DNA of 64,000 bases from Pseudomonas sp. 31-12 (GTDB lineage Bacteria; Pseudomonadota; Gammaproteobacteria; Pseudomonadales; Pseudomonadaceae), in NCBI RefSeq assembly GCF_003151075.1, contig NZ_CP029482.1, forward strand, positions 62,001-126,000, given 5' to 3'. Made by a program: the position numbers and the translations under genes. Shown here piece after piece: positions 17,671 through 27,302 of this stretch (position 1 is its first letter; each line of letters starts with the position of its first letter). A model generated the notes under the pieces. That model worked only from the letters and a program-made list of their open reading frames with translations, searched no databases and was not told the origin of the DNA.

Positions 17671-19011
17671 ATGGACCCATCCCCTGGCTTGACCCTCGCG
17701 ACACTCTTCGCCGATTTCGGCATGATTCTTTTTGCTCTGATCCTGGTTTTGCTCAACGGCTTTTTCGTTGCGGCGGAATTCGCCATGGTCAAATTGCGCT
17801 CGACCCGGGTCGAGGCCATCGCTGAAAAAAACGGCTGGCGCGGACACATCCTGCGCACCGTTCACAGTCAGCTCGATGCGTACCTCTCGGCGTGCCAATT
17901 GGGTATCACCCTTGCCTCCCTGGGCCTTGGCTGGGTCGGTGAACCGGCGTTCGCGCACATCCTCGAACCGGTGCTGAGCGCCGTTGGCGTCGAGTCCGCC
18001 GAAGTGGTCAAAGGCGTGTCGTTCTTCACCGCGTTCTTTATCATTTCGTACCTGCACATCGTCGTCGGTGAGCTGGCCCCGAAATCCTGGGCCATTCGCA
18101 AACCCGAGTTGCTGTCGCTGTGGACCGCGGTGCCGCTGTACCTGTTCTACTGGGCCATGTACCCGGCGATCTACCTGCTCAACGCCAGCGCCAACACGAT
18201 CCTGCGGATCGCCGGCCAGGGTGAACCCGGCCCCCATCACGAGCACCATTACAGCCGTGAAGAACTTAAACTGATCCTGCACTCCAGCCGTGGCCAGGAC
18301 CCGAGCGACCAAGGCATGCGTGTGTTGGCTTCCGCCGTGGAAATGGGCGAGCTGGAAGTGGTCGACTGGGCCAACTCCCGGGAAGACCTGGTGACGCTGG
18401 AGTTCAACGCGCCGCTCAAGGAAATCCTGGCGATGTTCCGTCGCCACAAGTTCAGCCGTTATCCGGTGTACGACAGCGATACCCAGGAGTTCGTCGGCCT
18501 GCTGCACATCAAGGATCTGCTGCTGGAACTGGCGGCTTTGGACCACATTCCCGAATCGTTCAACCTCGCCGAGTTGACCCGCCCGCTGGAACGCGTGTCG
18601 CGGCACATGCCGCTGTCGCAGTTGCTGGAGCAGTTCCGCAAGGGAGGCTCGCACTTCGCCCTGGTTGAAGAAGCCGATGGCAACATCATCGGCTACCTGA
18701 CCATGGAGGACGTGCTTGAGGTGCTGGTCGGCGACATTCAGGACGAACACCGTAAGGCTGAGCGCGGGATCCTCGCGTACCAGCCGGGCAAGCTACTGGT
18801 TCGGGGCGATACACCGCTGTTCAAGGTCGAACGCCTGCTGGGCATCGACCTGGACCACATCGAAGCCGAAACCCTCGCCGGGCTGATCTACGAAACCCTG
18901 AAACGGGTACCGGAAGAGGAAGAAGTGCTGGAAGTCGAAGGCTTGCGGATCATCATCAAGAAGATGAAAGGGCCGAAGATTATTCTGGCCAAGGTGTTGA
19001 TGCTGGATTAA
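17671..19011 (+). CDS. CNNM/CorC-type membrane protein with CBS pair
   Basis: 446 residues. The N-terminal CNNM (DUF21) domain has three to four hydrophobic segments (about 10-170), with LNGFFVAAEFAMVKLRSTR near the start. A CBS-domain pair (about 200-330) follows, and then the CorC-type C-terminal domain (about 345-446). Members of this family are involved in Mg2+/Co2+ efflux or membrane integrity; older annotations call them haemolysin-like. The start is uncertain: ATG at 17671 is used, and a TTG at 17641 would add ten residues. Neither has a clear ribosome site. Confidence 0.88.
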   Translation: MDPSPGLTLATLFADFGMILFALILVLLNGFFVAAEFAMVKLRSTRVEAIAEKNGWRGHILRTVHSQLDAYLSACQLGITLASLGLGWVGEPAFAHILEPVLSAVGVESAEVVKGVSFFTAFFIISYLHIVVGELAPKSWAIRKPELLSLWTAVPLYLFYWAMYPAIYLLNASANTILRIAGQGEPGPHHEHHYSREELKLILHSSRGQDPSDQGMRVLASAVEMGELEVVDWANSREDLVTLEFNAPLKEILAMFRRHKFSRYPVYDSDTQEFVGLLHIKDLLLELAALDHIPESFNLAELTRPLERVSRHMPLSQLLEQFRKGGSHFALVEEADGNIIGYLTMEDVLEVLVGDIQDEHRKAERGILAYQPGKLLVRGDTPLFKVERLLGIDLDHIEAETLAGLIYETLKRVPEEEEVLEVEGLRIIIKKMKGPKIILAKVLMLD

Positions 19012-19020
19012 CCGCGATAC

Positions 19021-19153
19021 CTGTGGCGAGGGAGCTTGCTCCCGCTGGGTCGCGAAGCGGCCCCAAATCCTGCAACCGCAATCTTCCAGGCACACCGCAT
19101 TCACAGGTTCACGACTGCTGCGCAGCCGAACGGGAGCAAGCTCCCTCGCCACA
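19021..19153. repeat. REP pair, GTGGCGAGGGAGC family
   Basis: CTGTGGCGAGGGAGCTTGCT at one end and its inverted copy at the other, separated by a loop of about 85 bases containing a second smaller palindrome (GGGTCGCGAAGCGGCCC). It lies between convergent genes. The same family recurs at 40270 and 41472. Confidence 0.85.
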
Positions 19154-19171
19154 CTAATCGCGCTGATCCGG

Positions 19172-20074
19172 CTATTGCTTGCCGAGCGCAAAGTTCGGCA
19201 GGCTGCCCACCGGTTGATTGAACTGGTACGGAATCGACACCAGCCCCAACCCCGTATTGCGCTGCACCACGAAGTGCAAATGCGGCCCGCTGCTGTTGCC
19301 GGTATTGCCCGACAGTGCCAGCGCACTCCCCACCGCGACCCGTTGCCCTTCGCGAACGCCCACCGAACCTTGCTTGAGGTGAAGGTACACGCCCATGGTG
19401 CCGTCATCGTGCAGCACCCGCACGAAATTGCCCGACGGATCAGTGCCGCGCCCGGTCTGGGCATTCTCGGTTTTCACCACCACCCCGCCACGCGCGGCAA
19501 TGATCGGCGTGCCTTCGGGCATGGCGATGTCCATGGCGTAGCGGTTCTTCGCGCCGAAATGGCTGTACTGGCCGTTGTTGCCCTGACTCAAGCGAAACGG
19601 CCCACCACGCCAGGGCAACGGATACCGATAGGCCATGGCGGCCCCTGAAGGGTCGCCCAGGGAATATTCGAACCTTGGGGTATACGCCAGCGGCCTTCCG
19701 GCCTTCGTCGCCGTGAGCAGCGCCAGACGGATGTTGCTGCGCGCCGGCATCACCCGGCGGATCGGCCGGCTCGGCGCGCCGCTGACATTCTGCAGCCCGG
19801 TAAAACTCAGCTCGATCTCGACCGGTGCGTACAGGTCGTTGCGCACGAACACCCTGTCCACGCCCTTCTGCTTTTTGATATCGAGGTACACCTGACGCTC
19901 AAGGTGCTCGACCATGCGATCTCGAAAAACGAACACCTGGGAGCCTTTGCTGGGGCGGTCGCTGTAGGAGACCACGCCATTGGCGTCTTTGGACTTGTAG
20001 ATCGTCATGGCCACCGCCGAGGTGGCGGCCATGAAGAGACCACAGAAAAACAGCAAGCGCGCGAGCATGGGCAA
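19172..20074 (-). CDS. Secreted M23 metallopeptidase with DUF4124 domain
   Basis: 300 residues. Residues 1-22 are a signal peptide. A DUF4124-type stretch (about 24-50, IYKSKDANGVVSYSDRPS) is followed by a beta region. The M23/LytM domain (about 155-275) has the zinc ligands His172 and Asp182 (HFGAKNRYAMD) and the HxH motif at 265-267 (GPHLHF). It probably cuts peptidoglycan cross-bridges or acts as an amidase activator in the periplasm. All zinc ligands are present, so it should be active. Confidence 0.93.
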   Translation of the reverse strand: MPMLARLLFFCGLFMAATSAVAMTIYKSKDANGVVSYSDRPSKGSQVFVFRDRMVEHLERQVYLDIKKQKGVDRVFVRNDLYAPVEIELSFTGLQNVSGAPSRPIRRVMPARSNIRLALLTATKAGRPLAYTPRFEYSLGDPSGAAMAYRYPLPWRGGPFRLSQGNNGQYSHFGAKNRYAMDIAMPEGTPIIAARGGVVVKTENAQTGRGTDPSGNFVRVLHDDGTMGVYLHLKQGSVGVREGQRVAVGSALALSGNTGNSSGPHLHFVVQRNTGLGLVSIPYQFNQPVGSLPNFALGKQ

Positions 20075-20185
20075 GAGTCTGTCGAGTAAGGCCTGGGGAG
20101 GAGCCTAGCAGCTGCAATGGACCCGGGTAGTCGGCAGATGTTTCAAAATGGGCAGCGAAGGGGATGTGCGGTGAATTTGAGGGCC

Positions 20186-20251
20186 CATCGCTAGCAGGCT
20201 AGCTCCCACAGGGGAACGCATTCCAATGTGGGAGCTAGCCTGCTAGCGATG
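20186..20251. repeat. REP pair, GTGGGAGC family
   Basis: Inverted copies of CGCTAGCAGGCTAGCTCCCACA and its complement with a short loop, one of the fluorescens-type REP doublets. Confidence 0.88.
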
Positions 20252-20273
20252 ACGGGCTGTCAGGCGACGAAGG

Positions 20274-21179
20274 TTACGCGCCTGGAACGAAGTGCTTCTG
20301 CGCCGTACCACGGGCAATCAGGCGGGAGATGTAGTCGAGCTTCTGCGCATCCTGATCCACAAAGCGGAAGGTCAGTTGCAGCCAGTCGCTGTCGGGTTTT
20401 GGTTCAAACGCGACGATGGCGTGCAAGTAGCCATTGAGGCGGGCGACTTCAGCGTTCTCGCCCTGCTCCAGGTCAAGCACCGCGCTGTCGAGGACTTGCG
20501 GCAGTGTGTCGGTGCGCTTCACCACCAGCAGCGCTTCCTTGATGCTCAAGGCTTTGATCACGCATTGCTGAATGCCGCTAGGCAAACGCAGCTGGCCTTG
20601 ACCCCGACCGCTGGACGGTGCGGAAGCAGGGACCGGCGCCTTGACCGGCGGGCTGTTGAGCAAACCGCGCGACGGTGCCGCCGCCGGTGTCGGAGCCGCT
20701 ACCACGGCAGCCTTGCCGCCGGTCAATGCGCTCAGGGAGTCGTTGCCGAAAGCCGAGTTCATTTTGGTCGGCGCACCGCTCATCAAGGCGTCGAGCTTGC
20801 CGACCTTGTTCAGCGCCTGCTTGACCTTGGTCAGCAGTTGTTCGTTGGTGAAGGGCTTGCTGACGTAGCCGGAAACGCCGGCCTGAATCGCCTGGACCAC
20901 GTTCTCCTTGTCGCCACGGCTGGTCACCATCACGAAAGGCATAGTCTTGAGGTTGTCCTGCTCGCGGCACCAGGTCAGCAGTTCCAGGCCGGACATTTCC
21001 GGCATCTCCCAGTCGCACAGCACCAGGTCGAACGCTTCCTTGGCCAGCATGGCCTGGGCCTTTTTGCCGTTAATGGCATCTTCGGTCCGGATACCCGGGA
21101 AGTAGTTACGCAGGCACTTCTTTACCAGGTCACGAATGAACGCCGCATCGTCCACCACCAACACACTGATCTTGCTCAT
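20274..21179 (-). CDS. Response regulator with C-terminal PilZ-like domain
   Basis: 301 residues. An N-terminal CheY-like receiver (about 1-125) has Asp10-Asp11, phospho-acceptor Asp56 in LCDWEMPEMSG, and the conserved Lys in YVSKPFTNEQ. A Pro/Ala/Ser-rich linker (about 140-195) is followed by a C-terminal beta-rich domain (about 200-301) that resembles PilZ, but I do not see a clean RxxxR motif, so c-di-GMP binding is uncertain. No kinase gene is adjacent. The ATG at 21179 has a GAGGGG ribosome site. Confidence 0.83.
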   Translation of the reverse strand: MSKISVLVVDDAAFIRDLVKKCLRNYFPGIRTEDAINGKKAQAMLAKEAFDLVLCDWEMPEMSGLELLTWCREQDNLKTMPFVMVTSRGDKENVVQAIQAGVSGYVSKPFTNEQLLTKVKQALNKVGKLDALMSGAPTKMNSAFGNDSLSALTGGKAAVVAAPTPAAAPSRGLLNSPPVKAPVPASAPSSGRGQGQLRLPSGIQQCVIKALSIKEALLVVKRTDTLPQVLDSAVLDLEQGENAEVARLNGYLHAIVAFEPKPDSDWLQLTFRFVDQDAQKLDYISRLIARGTAQKHFVPGA

Positions 21180-21301
21180 CCATCACCCCTCGAAAAAATC
21201 CCGGCAAGCATACCGTTTTGCTGATGGCACATTGCCAAAAACCTTCAGTCACGCCGGGACTTTTCGTTCGCGGGTGCTGCTGTTGAAGTCGAAAACCACA
21301 C

Positions 21302-21335
21302 AAAAAAACGCCCGGCCAAAGGACCGGGCGTTTTT
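21302..21335 (-). terminator. Rho-independent terminator of the pst-phoU genes
   Basis: CGCCCGG/CCGGGCG stem with a short loop flanked by a run of A on one side and T on the other, so it can act in both directions. It lies just after the phoU stop. Confidence 0.9.
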
Positions 21336-21346
21336 CTTGGGCAGTC

Positions 21347-22108
21347 TTACTTATCGTCAGCTTTGCCCGGAACATTAGCGGTTTCGCCACTTGTGCCTTC
21401 AACTTCTTCTTTCATGCGCTTGAGGCCCAGGTGACGCACGTCCGTGCCGCGCACCAGGTAAATCACCAGTTCCGAGATATTGCGCGCGTGGTCGCCGATC
21501 CGCTCAAGCGAACGCAGCACCCAGATAATGCTCAAGACCCGCGAGATAGAGCGCGGGTCTTCCATCATGTAGGTCGCCAGCTCACGCAGCGCGGTCTTGT
21601 ATTCGCGGTCGATGATCTTGTCGTACTGAGCCACCGACAACGCCAGGTCGGCGTCGAAACGGGCAAAGGCGTCCAGCGCATCGCGGACCATGTTGCGCAC
21701 CTGGTCACCGATGTGGCGAACCTCGACGTAACCGCGCGGCGCCTCGCCTTCTTCGCACAGCTGAATGGCGCGGCGGGCGATCTTGGTTGCTTCGTCTCCG
21801 ATGCGCTCCAGGTCGATTACCGACTTGGAAATGCTGATGATCAGACGCAAGTCGGATGCGGCCGGCTGACGGCGGGCCAGAATGCGCAGGCATTCTTCGT
21901 CGATGTTGCGTTCCATCTGGTTGATCTGGTCGTCGATCTCGCGAACCTGCTGGGCCAGGCCGGAGTCAGCCTCGATCAGCGCGGTCACCGCGTCATTGAC
22001 CTGCTTTTCCACCAGACCGCCCATGGCCAGGAGGTGGCTGCGAACTTCCTCCAGCTCAGCGTTGAACTGCGCGGAGATGTGATGGGTAAGGCCTTCTTTA
22101 CTAATCAT
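21347..22108 (-). CDS. phoU: Phosphate signalling regulator PhoU
   Basis: 253 residues, slightly longer than the classical 240. It consists of two PhoU three-helix bundles with metal-binding ExxxD-type motifs, for example DLERIGDEATKIARR in the first and SLERIGDHARNISE in the second. It acts in the cytoplasm as the link between the Pst transporter and PhoR, shutting off the Pho regulon when phosphate is plentiful. It lies 70 bases downstream of pstB and is the last gene of the group. Confidence 0.96.
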   Translation of the reverse strand: MISKEGLTHHISAQFNAELEEVRSHLLAMGGLVEKQVNDAVTALIEADSGLAQQVREIDDQINQMERNIDEECLRILARRQPAASDLRLIISISKSVIDLERIGDEATKIARRAIQLCEEGEAPRGYVEVRHIGDQVRNMVRDALDAFARFDADLALSVAQYDKIIDREYKTALRELATYMMEDPRSISRVLSIIWVLRSLERIGDHARNISELVIYLVRGTDVRHLGLKRMKEEVEGTSGETANVPGKADDK

Positions 22109-22178
22109 GTTGGCGTCCTTGGAGCGTCCGGTAAGGTGCGGTGGACCGCAGCGTCAGTTCAGTAGCAACTACAGCTTC

Positions 22179-23012
22179 CTAGCCGTAACGACCGGTGATG
22201 TAGTCTTCGGTCTGCTTCTTGGCCGGATTGGTGAACAGGGTATCGGTGTCACCGAATTCCACCAGTTTGCCCATGTACATGAACGCCGTGTAATCGGAAA
22301 CCCGCGCGGCCTGTTGCATGTTGTGGGTCACGATGACGATGGTGAATTTCGATTTCAATTCGTAGATCAGTTCTTCTACTTTCAACGTCGAGATCGGGTC
22401 GAGTGCCGAGCACGGTTCGTCGAGCAGCAGTACTTCCGGCTCTACGGCGATGGTGCGGGCGATCACCAGACGTTGCTGCTGACCACCGGACAGGCCGAGT
22501 GCCGACTCGTGCAGACGGTCTTTGACTTCGTCCCACAGCGCCGCGCCTTTCAACGCCCACTCGACCGCTTCGTCGAGGACGCGCTTCTTGTTGATGCCCT
22601 GGATGCGCAGGCCGTAAACCACGTTCTCGTAAATGGTTTTCGGGAACGGGTTCGGCTTCTGGAACACCATGCCGACGCGACGACGCAGCTCGGCCACGTC
22701 TTCGCCCTTGCGGTAGATGTTGTGGCCGTACAGGTTGATTTCACCTTCTACGCGGCAGCCGTCGACCAGGTCGTTCATGCGGTTGAAGGTACGCAGTAGC
22801 GTGGACTTGCCGCAGCCGGACGGACCGATGAAGGCGGTCACGCGCTGTTTCGGGATGTTCAGGCTGACGTCGTACAGCGCTTGTTTGTCGCCGTAGAACA
22901 GGTTCAGGCCCGGCACTTCGATGGCCACGGTTTCCTGTTCAAGGCTCAGGCTCTGTTTGTCGCGGCCCAGGGCAGACATGTTGATGCCGTGGGTATGTGC
23001 TTCGTGCTGCAT
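22179..23012 (-). CDS. pstB: Phosphate ABC transporter ATPase PstB
   Basis: 277 residues. Walker A is GPSGCGKST, the ABC signature is LSGGQQQRL, and Walker B is [15 protein letters not shown]. It energises phosphate import together with PstA and PstC. The ATG at 23012 has AGGGAGCC upstream. An 85-base REP doublet lies between this gene and pstA, so the ratio of the two messages may differ. Confidence 0.97.
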   Translation of the reverse strand: MQHEAHTHGINMSALGRDKQSLSLEQETVAIEVPGLNLFYGDKQALYDVSLNIPKQRVTAFIGPSGCGKSTLLRTFNRMNDLVDGCRVEGEINLYGHNIYRKGEDVAELRRRVGMVFQKPNPFPKTIYENVVYGLRIQGINKKRVLDEAVEWALKGAALWDEVKDRLHESALGLSGGQQQRLVIARTIAVEPEVLLLDEPCSALDPISTLKVEELIYELKSKFTIVIVTHNMQQAARVSDYTAFMYMGKLVEFGDTDTLFTNPAKKQTEDYITGRYG

Positions 23013-23050
23013 GGGAGGCTCCCTGTGCTAACAAATTCAGTTCGGTTTTT

Positions 23051-23135
23051 GTGGGAGCCAGCCTGCTGGCGATTCAGGCAACGCGGTCAGTCTGTAAACC
23101 GCGGTGATGCCATCGCCAGCAGGCTGGCTCCCACA
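23051..23135. repeat. REP pair between pstA and pstB
   Basis: GTGGGAGCCAGCCTGCTGGC at one end and its complement at the other. Unusually it sits inside a functional operon, between two subunits of one transporter. Confidence 0.9.
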
Positions 23136-23142
23136 TAAGAAA

Positions 23143-24813
23143 TCAGCTATCCAGCGCTTTGTATTTCTCGCGCAGGTGGTTCCGGATGTAGACCGCCGAC
23201 AAGTTCAACGTGGCGATCACCAGCACCAGCAGCAGCGCCGTCGCGTACACCAGCGGTCGTGCGGCTTCGACGTTCGGGCTCTGGAAGCCGACGTCATAGA
23301 TGTGGAAACCCAAGTGCATGATCTTCTGGTCCAGGTGAAGGTACGGGTAGTTGCCATCCAGTGGCAGCGACGGCGCCAGTTTCACCACACCCACCAGCAT
23401 CAGCGGCGCCACTTCACCGGCGGCGCGCGCCACGGCGAGGATCATCCCGGTCATCATCGCCGGGCTGGCCATCGGCAGCACGATCTTCCACAAGGTTTCA
23501 GCCTTGGTCGCGCCGAGGGCCAACGAGCCTTCACGCACGGTGCGAGGAATCCGCGCCAGGCCTTCTTCGGTGGCCACGATCACCACCGGCACTGCCAGCA
23601 GCGCCAGGGTCAGGGACGCCCAGAGCAGGCCCGGCGTACCGAAGGTCGGTGCCGGCAATGCTTCAGGGAAGAACAAGCGGTCAACCGAGCCACCGAGTAC
23701 ATAAACGAAGAAGCCCAGACCGAACACGCCGTAAACGATGGCCGGAACGCCCGCCAGGTTGTTCACCGCGATACGGATAATCCGGGTCAGTGCGTTCTGC
23801 TTGGCGTATTCACGCAGGTAAACTGCCGCCAGTACGCCGAATGGCGTCACGATCATCGCCATGATCAGGGTCATCATCACGGTGCCGAAAATCGCCGGGA
23901 AGATCCCGCCTTCGGTGTTCGCCTCACGCGGATCATCGCTGAGGAATTCCCAGACCTTGCTGAAGTAGAAGCCGATCTTGGTAAAGGTGCCCATGGCGTT
24001 CGGCTGATAGGCGCGAACCACTTTGCCGATGTCGATCACGATCTCTTTGCCGTTCGCATCGCGGGCCGTCAGGCTGTCGCGGTTGAACTGGGCGTGCAGG
24101 TCGTTCAGGCGCGCCTCAATGTCCTGATACCGCGCGTTCAGCTCGGCGCGCTCGGATTCCATGTCCGCTTGCGCGGTGGCATCGAGCTTGCCCGCCAGTT
24201 CCAGTTTGCGACCGTGCAGACGCACGCGTTCGAGACCGGCGTTGATCGCGCCGATGTCGACCTTTTCCAGGGTCTTGAGCTGCGCCGCGAGCTGGTTCAC
24301 GCGCGCGACACGCTCCTGCAATTCCGGCCATGCGGCTTCGCCTTCCGCGATGACCTTGCCTTCCTGTTTGACGTTGACCAGGTAGCCGTAGAAGTTGCCC
24401 CACTCGCGACGCTCGATGGCCATGAGTTCTGGCGGGGTCTTCTGGTTAGTCAGCCACTCGCCGACGATCCAGGTGAAGTCGTTACCGTTCAAGTCACGGT
24501 TGCCGACCTTGATCAGCTCGCGGGTCATGAACTCCGGACCCTGATCGGGCACCGGCAGGCCAGCGCTTTTCAGGCGCTCGCGCGGCACTTCTTCTTTCTG
24601 CACCACTTCGCCGATGACGAGGTGGTTGGCCTGGCCCGGCACGTCGTAACTGGCGTGCACCAGGTCTGCCGGCCAGAAGTGGCCCAGACCGCGCACGGCA
24701 ATCACCGCCAGCAAGCCAATGGTCATGATGACCGCGATGGACACCGCGCCACCGCTGATCCAGACGCCTGGGGCGCCGCTCTTGAACCATCCATTCAGGG
24801 AGTTCTGTTTCAC
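23143..24813 (-). CDS. pstA: Phosphate ABC transporter permease PstA, long form
   Basis: 556 residues, about twice the E. coli length because a large periplasmic or coiled-coil region (about 55-300) is inserted after the first membrane helix. The C-terminal permease core (about 305-556) has the EAA-type loop with GSLALGATKAETLWKIVLP. The start is GTG at 24813 with AAAGGTAGAAG upstream. It is 15 bases downstream of pstC. The long form is what I recall from Pseudomonas. Confidence 0.94.
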   Translation of the reverse strand: MKQNSLNGWFKSGAPGVWISGGAVSIAVIMTIGLLAVIAVRGLGHFWPADLVHASYDVPGQANHLVIGEVVQKEEVPRERLKSAGLPVPDQGPEFMTRELIKVGNRDLNGNDFTWIVGEWLTNQKTPPELMAIERREWGNFYGYLVNVKQEGKVIAEGEAAWPELQERVARVNQLAAQLKTLEKVDIGAINAGLERVRLHGRKLELAGKLDATAQADMESERAELNARYQDIEARLNDLHAQFNRDSLTARDANGKEIVIDIGKVVRAYQPNAMGTFTKIGFYFSKVWEFLSDDPREANTEGGIFPAIFGTVMMTLIMAMIVTPFGVLAAVYLREYAKQNALTRIIRIAVNNLAGVPAIVYGVFGLGFFVYVLGGSVDRLFFPEALPAPTFGTPGLLWASLTLALLAVPVVIVATEEGLARIPRTVREGSLALGATKAETLWKIVLPMASPAMMTGMILAVARAAGEVAPLMLVGVVKLAPSLPLDGNYPYLHLDQKIMHLGFHIYDVGFQSPNVEAARPLVYATALLLVLVIATLNLSAVYIRNHLREKYKALDS

Positions 24814-24828
24814 AGACTTCTACCTTTC

Positions 24829-27111
24829 TTAAAGCGACGAGTATTTCTTGCGCAGACGCTGACGAATCAGTTCTGCGAGGGTGTTCATGACGAAGGTGAA
24901 CAGCAACAGCACCAGCGCCGAGAGGAACAGCACGCGGTAGTGGCTGCCGCCGACTTCCGATTCGGGCATTTCCACCGCGACGTTGGCGGCCAGCGTTCGC
25001 AGACCTTCGAACAGGTTCATTTCCATGACCGGGGTGTTACCGGTGGCCATCAGCACGATCATCGTTTCACCGACCGCACGGCCCATGCCGATCATCAGTG
25101 CCGAGAAGATGCCCGGGCTGGCGGTGAGGATCACCACGCGGGTCATGGTCTGCCAAGGCGTAGCGCCGAGGGCCAGGGAACCGAGGGTCAGGCCGCGAGG
25201 CACACTGAACACGGCGTCTTCGGCGATGGAGTAGATGTTCGGGATCACCGCGAAGCCCATGGCCAGACCGACCACCAGAGCGTTGCGCTGGTCGTAGGTG
25301 ATGCCCAGGTCGTGGGAGATCCACATGCGCATGTCGCCGCCGAAGAACCAGGTTTCCATGTACGGGCTCATGTACAGCGAGAGCCAGCCCACAAACAGGA
25401 TCACCGGAATCAGGATCGCGCTTTCCCAGCCGTCCGGCACTTTCAGACGGATAGACTCAGGCAGGCGACTGAAGACGAAACCCGCCACCAGAATGCCGAT
25501 CGGCAGCAGCATCAGCAGGCTGAAAATGCCCGGCAAATGCCCTTCGACATAAGGTGCGAGGAACAGGCCGGCGAAGAAACCGAGGATCACCGTCGGCATC
25601 GCTTCCATCAACTCGATCACCGGCTTGACCTTGCGGCGCATGCCCGGAGCCATGAAATACGCGGTGTAGATCGCCGCAGCGACGGCCAGAGGCGCGGCCA
25701 GCAGCATGGCGTAGAACGCGGCTTTCAAGGTGCCGAAGGTCAGTGGCGACAGGCTCAGCTTGGGTTCGAAGTCAGTGTTGGCGGCGGTCGATTGCCAGAC
25801 GTATTTAGGCTCGTCGTAGTTCTCGTACCAGACCTTGCTCCACAGCGCGCTCCAGGACACTTCCGGGTGCGGGTTGTCGAGCAGCAACGGTTGAATCTTG
25901 CCGCCCGCTTCGACGATCACGCGGTTGGCCCGTGGCGACAGGCCGAAGATGCCTTGGCCTTCGACCACCTGATCCACCAGCAAGGTGCGGTGGGCAGTGC
26001 TGTGAAACACGCCGAGCTTGCCGGAGGCGTCGAGGGCGATGAAGCCTTTGCGACGTTCTTCGGCGGAGATTTCAACGATCGGCGTGGTGCCCATCTGGAA
26101 GGTGCGGATTTGCTTCAGGCGCAACTCGCCATCCGGGTCACGGGCCATGAACCACTGGGCCAGGCCACCTTTGGAGTCGCCAAGGATCAGCGAGATGCCG
26201 CCCACCAATTGAGTACTGGCAGTGATTTCGGCATCGCCGTTTTCAAGCAGTTTGTAGCGACCGTTGAGGCTCTTGTCGCGCAGGCTGAACACGTCGGCCT
26301 GGGCGCGCCCGTTGATCACGTACAGCCATTGCTGACGCGGGTCGACGAAGATGTTCTTCACCGGTTCGGTCATCTGCGGCAGATCGATACGCTTCTGCTC
26401 GTTGGTGACTTCGCCGGTCATCATGTTTTCTTCGCTGGTCAGCGAGAGCACATTGAGTTGCGAACCGGTGGAGCCGACCAGCATCAGGGTGGTGTCGGTG
26501 GCGTTGAGGCTGACGTGTTCCAGCGCACCGCCCGCCTCGTTCAGCGCAATCGGAGTTTCGCCGTACGGGTATTCGACCGCTGGCGAGATGGTTTTCTTGC
26601 CGTCCGGGTAGCTGACTTTATACGTGTGACGGAACACCAGCGCCTGACCGTTGGACAAACCGACCGCCACCAATGGGTGACCGGGTTGGTCTTCACCGAT
26701 GGAGGTGACGGTAGTGCCGGCCGGGATCGGCAGATCGACGCGCTTGAGTTCGGCGCCACTGTCGATGTCGAAGAACAACGCCTGGCCCTTGTCGGAAACC
26801 CGCATGGCGACCTGGTTCTGCTCTTCCAGGGAGATCATCAGCGGCTTGCCGGCGTCTTGCATCCAGGCAGGCGTGATGGCGTCCTTGGCGGTCAAGTCGG
26901 CACCCTGGAACAGCGGCGCGACGACGTAGGCGAGGAAGAAAAAGATCAGCGTGATCGCGCCGAGAACGGCGAGGCCGCCCACGAGAACGTACCAGCGGGT
27001 CAGGCGATCCTTGAGCGCGCGGATGCGGCGCTTGCGTTGCAGCTCAGGCGTATTGAAATCAATTCGCTTGGGGGGATTAGTAGTCATGGTGGAATTGGCC
27101 AGATCATTCAT
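24829..27111 (-). CDS. pstC: Phosphate ABC transporter permease PstC, long form
   Basis: 760 residues, far longer than the E. coli protein. An N-terminal cytoplasmic tail and one membrane helix (about 35-65) are followed by a large beta-rich extracytoplasmic region (about 70-440) that looks like a repeat or propeller fold, then a permease core (about 450-760) with the EAA-type GSLALGATPWQTMTRVVI. ATG at 27111 is chosen, with AGGGTG upstream. The Pho box at 27134-27151 lies just before the start. This long form together with long PstA is a Pseudomonas arrangement. Confidence 0.93.
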   Translation of the reverse strand: MNDLANSTMTTNPPKRIDFNTPELQRKRRIRALKDRLTRWYVLVGGLAVLGAITLIFFFLAYVVAPLFQGADLTAKDAITPAWMQDAGKPLMISLEEQNQVAMRVSDKGQALFFDIDSGAELKRVDLPIPAGTTVTSIGEDQPGHPLVAVGLSNGQALVFRHTYKVSYPDGKKTISPAVEYPYGETPIALNEAGGALEHVSLNATDTTLMLVGSTGSQLNVLSLTSEENMMTGEVTNEQKRIDLPQMTEPVKNIFVDPRQQWLYVINGRAQADVFSLRDKSLNGRYKLLENGDAEITASTQLVGGISLILGDSKGGLAQWFMARDPDGELRLKQIRTFQMGTTPIVEISAEERRKGFIALDASGKLGVFHSTAHRTLLVDQVVEGQGIFGLSPRANRVIVEAGGKIQPLLLDNPHPEVSWSALWSKVWYENYDEPKYVWQSTAANTDFEPKLSLSPLTFGTLKAAFYAMLLAAPLAVAAAIYTAYFMAPGMRRKVKPVIELMEAMPTVILGFFAGLFLAPYVEGHLPGIFSLLMLLPIGILVAGFVFSRLPESIRLKVPDGWESAILIPVILFVGWLSLYMSPYMETWFFGGDMRMWISHDLGITYDQRNALVVGLAMGFAVIPNIYSIAEDAVFSVPRGLTLGSLALGATPWQTMTRVVILTASPGIFSALMIGMGRAVGETMIVLMATGNTPVMEMNLFEGLRTLAANVAVEMPESEVGGSHYRVLFLSALVLLLFTFVMNTLAELIRQRLRKKYSSL

Positions 27112-27133
27112 GCGCACACCCTAGCGATCCTGT

Positions 27134-27151
27134 ATGACAGAAAGATGACAA
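27134..27151 (-). promoter_or_regulatory. Pho box upstream of pstC
   Basis: On the minus strand TTGTCATCTTTCTGTCAT: two near-perfect seven-base half sites four bases apart. It gives pstCAB-phoU a PhoB-controlled promoter separate from that of pstS. Confidence 0.82.
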
Positions 27152-27272
27152 TGCAGTGACGCAACAAATCCGCCGCCAGCGGGAACTGGCAGTGGACCGG
27201 AAATTTGGGGGTATGTGGGAGCGGGTTGTGGCGAGGGAATTTACCCCCTCACCACAAGCCCGATCCCACATT

Positions 27273-27296
27273 GAACCCGGGGATTACCCCGGGCTC
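27273..27296 (-). terminator. GC-rich hairpin after pstS
   Basis: CCCGGGG/CCCCGGG stem immediately downstream of the pstS stop, without a T-run. It could attenuate read-through into pstC or stabilise the pstS message, which is normally more abundant. Confidence 0.6.
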
Positions 27297-27302
27297 AGGG
27301 TT

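Noticed and set aside
23104..27159. 1351-codon open frame on the plus strand
   Set aside because: Opposite-strand shadow of pstA and pstC; composition is rich in His, Arg, Gln and Val as typical for such shadows.
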